A DNA stretch of 64,000 bases, from the NCBI GenBank assembly GCA_038380795.1, contig CM076259.1:67609741-67673740 (forward strand), written 5' to 3'. Numbering within the stretch: the stretch's first letter is position 1; each line of letters opens with the position of its first letter. The notes under the pieces are model-generated. The model worked only from the letters and a program-made list of their open reading frames with translations. It had not been told where the DNA came from and did not search any database. The translations under genes were made by a program, and so were the position numbers. Source of the DNA: Pyrocephalus nanus. Its lineage: Eukaryota > Chordata > Aves > Passeriformes > Tyrannidae. Of this stretch, positions 63,973 through 64,000 are shown piece after piece.

Positions 63973-64000
63973 TTCTAACTCTCTGGTTCTAACTCTCTGG
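63973..64000 (+). repeat. 14-bp tandem repeat reaching the window edge
   Basis: TTCTAACTCTCTGG occurs twice, perfectly, at 63973-63986 and 63987-64000. The array may continue beyond the window. Confidence 0.85.

Overview
This is vertebrate nuclear DNA, almost certainly from a bird. It is AT-rich and has spliced exons with canonical GT/AG borders. It carries several CR1 retroposon tails, some ending in the avian ATTCTATG-type octamer, and endogenous-retrovirus LTRs of avian type. One LTR family, present twice, is one I associate with non-galliform birds, so a neoavian species is a reasonable inference but not proven. No prokaryotic, CRISPR, operon or plasmid structure is present.

The only gene I can support is the 3' end of LMO7 (LIM domain only protein 7) on the + strand, positions 30 to about 6,630. 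Four coding exons can be placed to the base: 30-302, 1635-1743, 3452-3554 and 5882-5904. They join in frame and encode the Ser/Thr-rich linker, the C-terminal LIM domain split at the junction between its two zinc fingers, and a short conserved tail ending at TGA 5902-5904. A 3' UTR follows, with a plausible polyadenylation signal at 6596-6601.

The remaining 57 kb looks like a gene desert. I found no convincing protein-coding exon, tRNA or rRNA in it. In mammals LMO7 is also followed by a long gene-poor interval before KCTD12. The desert holds recognisable transposon relics: CR1 pieces at 12.2, 15.8, 19.3, 39.9, 52.0-52.8 and 55.0-55.2 kb; an older CR1/L3-like LINE reverse-transcriptase remnant at 42.5-43.0 kb; and solitary LTRs at 13.16-13.76 kb (+), 33.8-34.4 kb (-), 56.0-56.5 kb (-) and about 60.7-61.6 kb (-). 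It also has microsatellites, two poly-C runs and several short tandem duplications.

The most interesting signals are regulatory candidates rather than genes. These are a pair of CTCF-like motifs in a 58-bp tandem duplication inside the 60.7-61.6 kb LTR, a full palindromic RFX X-box at 18,561-18,574, and several stretches that look like conserved non-coding elements (about 10.0, 16.3, 36.9, 53.8 and 58.8 kb). All of these are inferences that need alignment to other birds. I see no evidence of a previously undescribed multi-gene system here.
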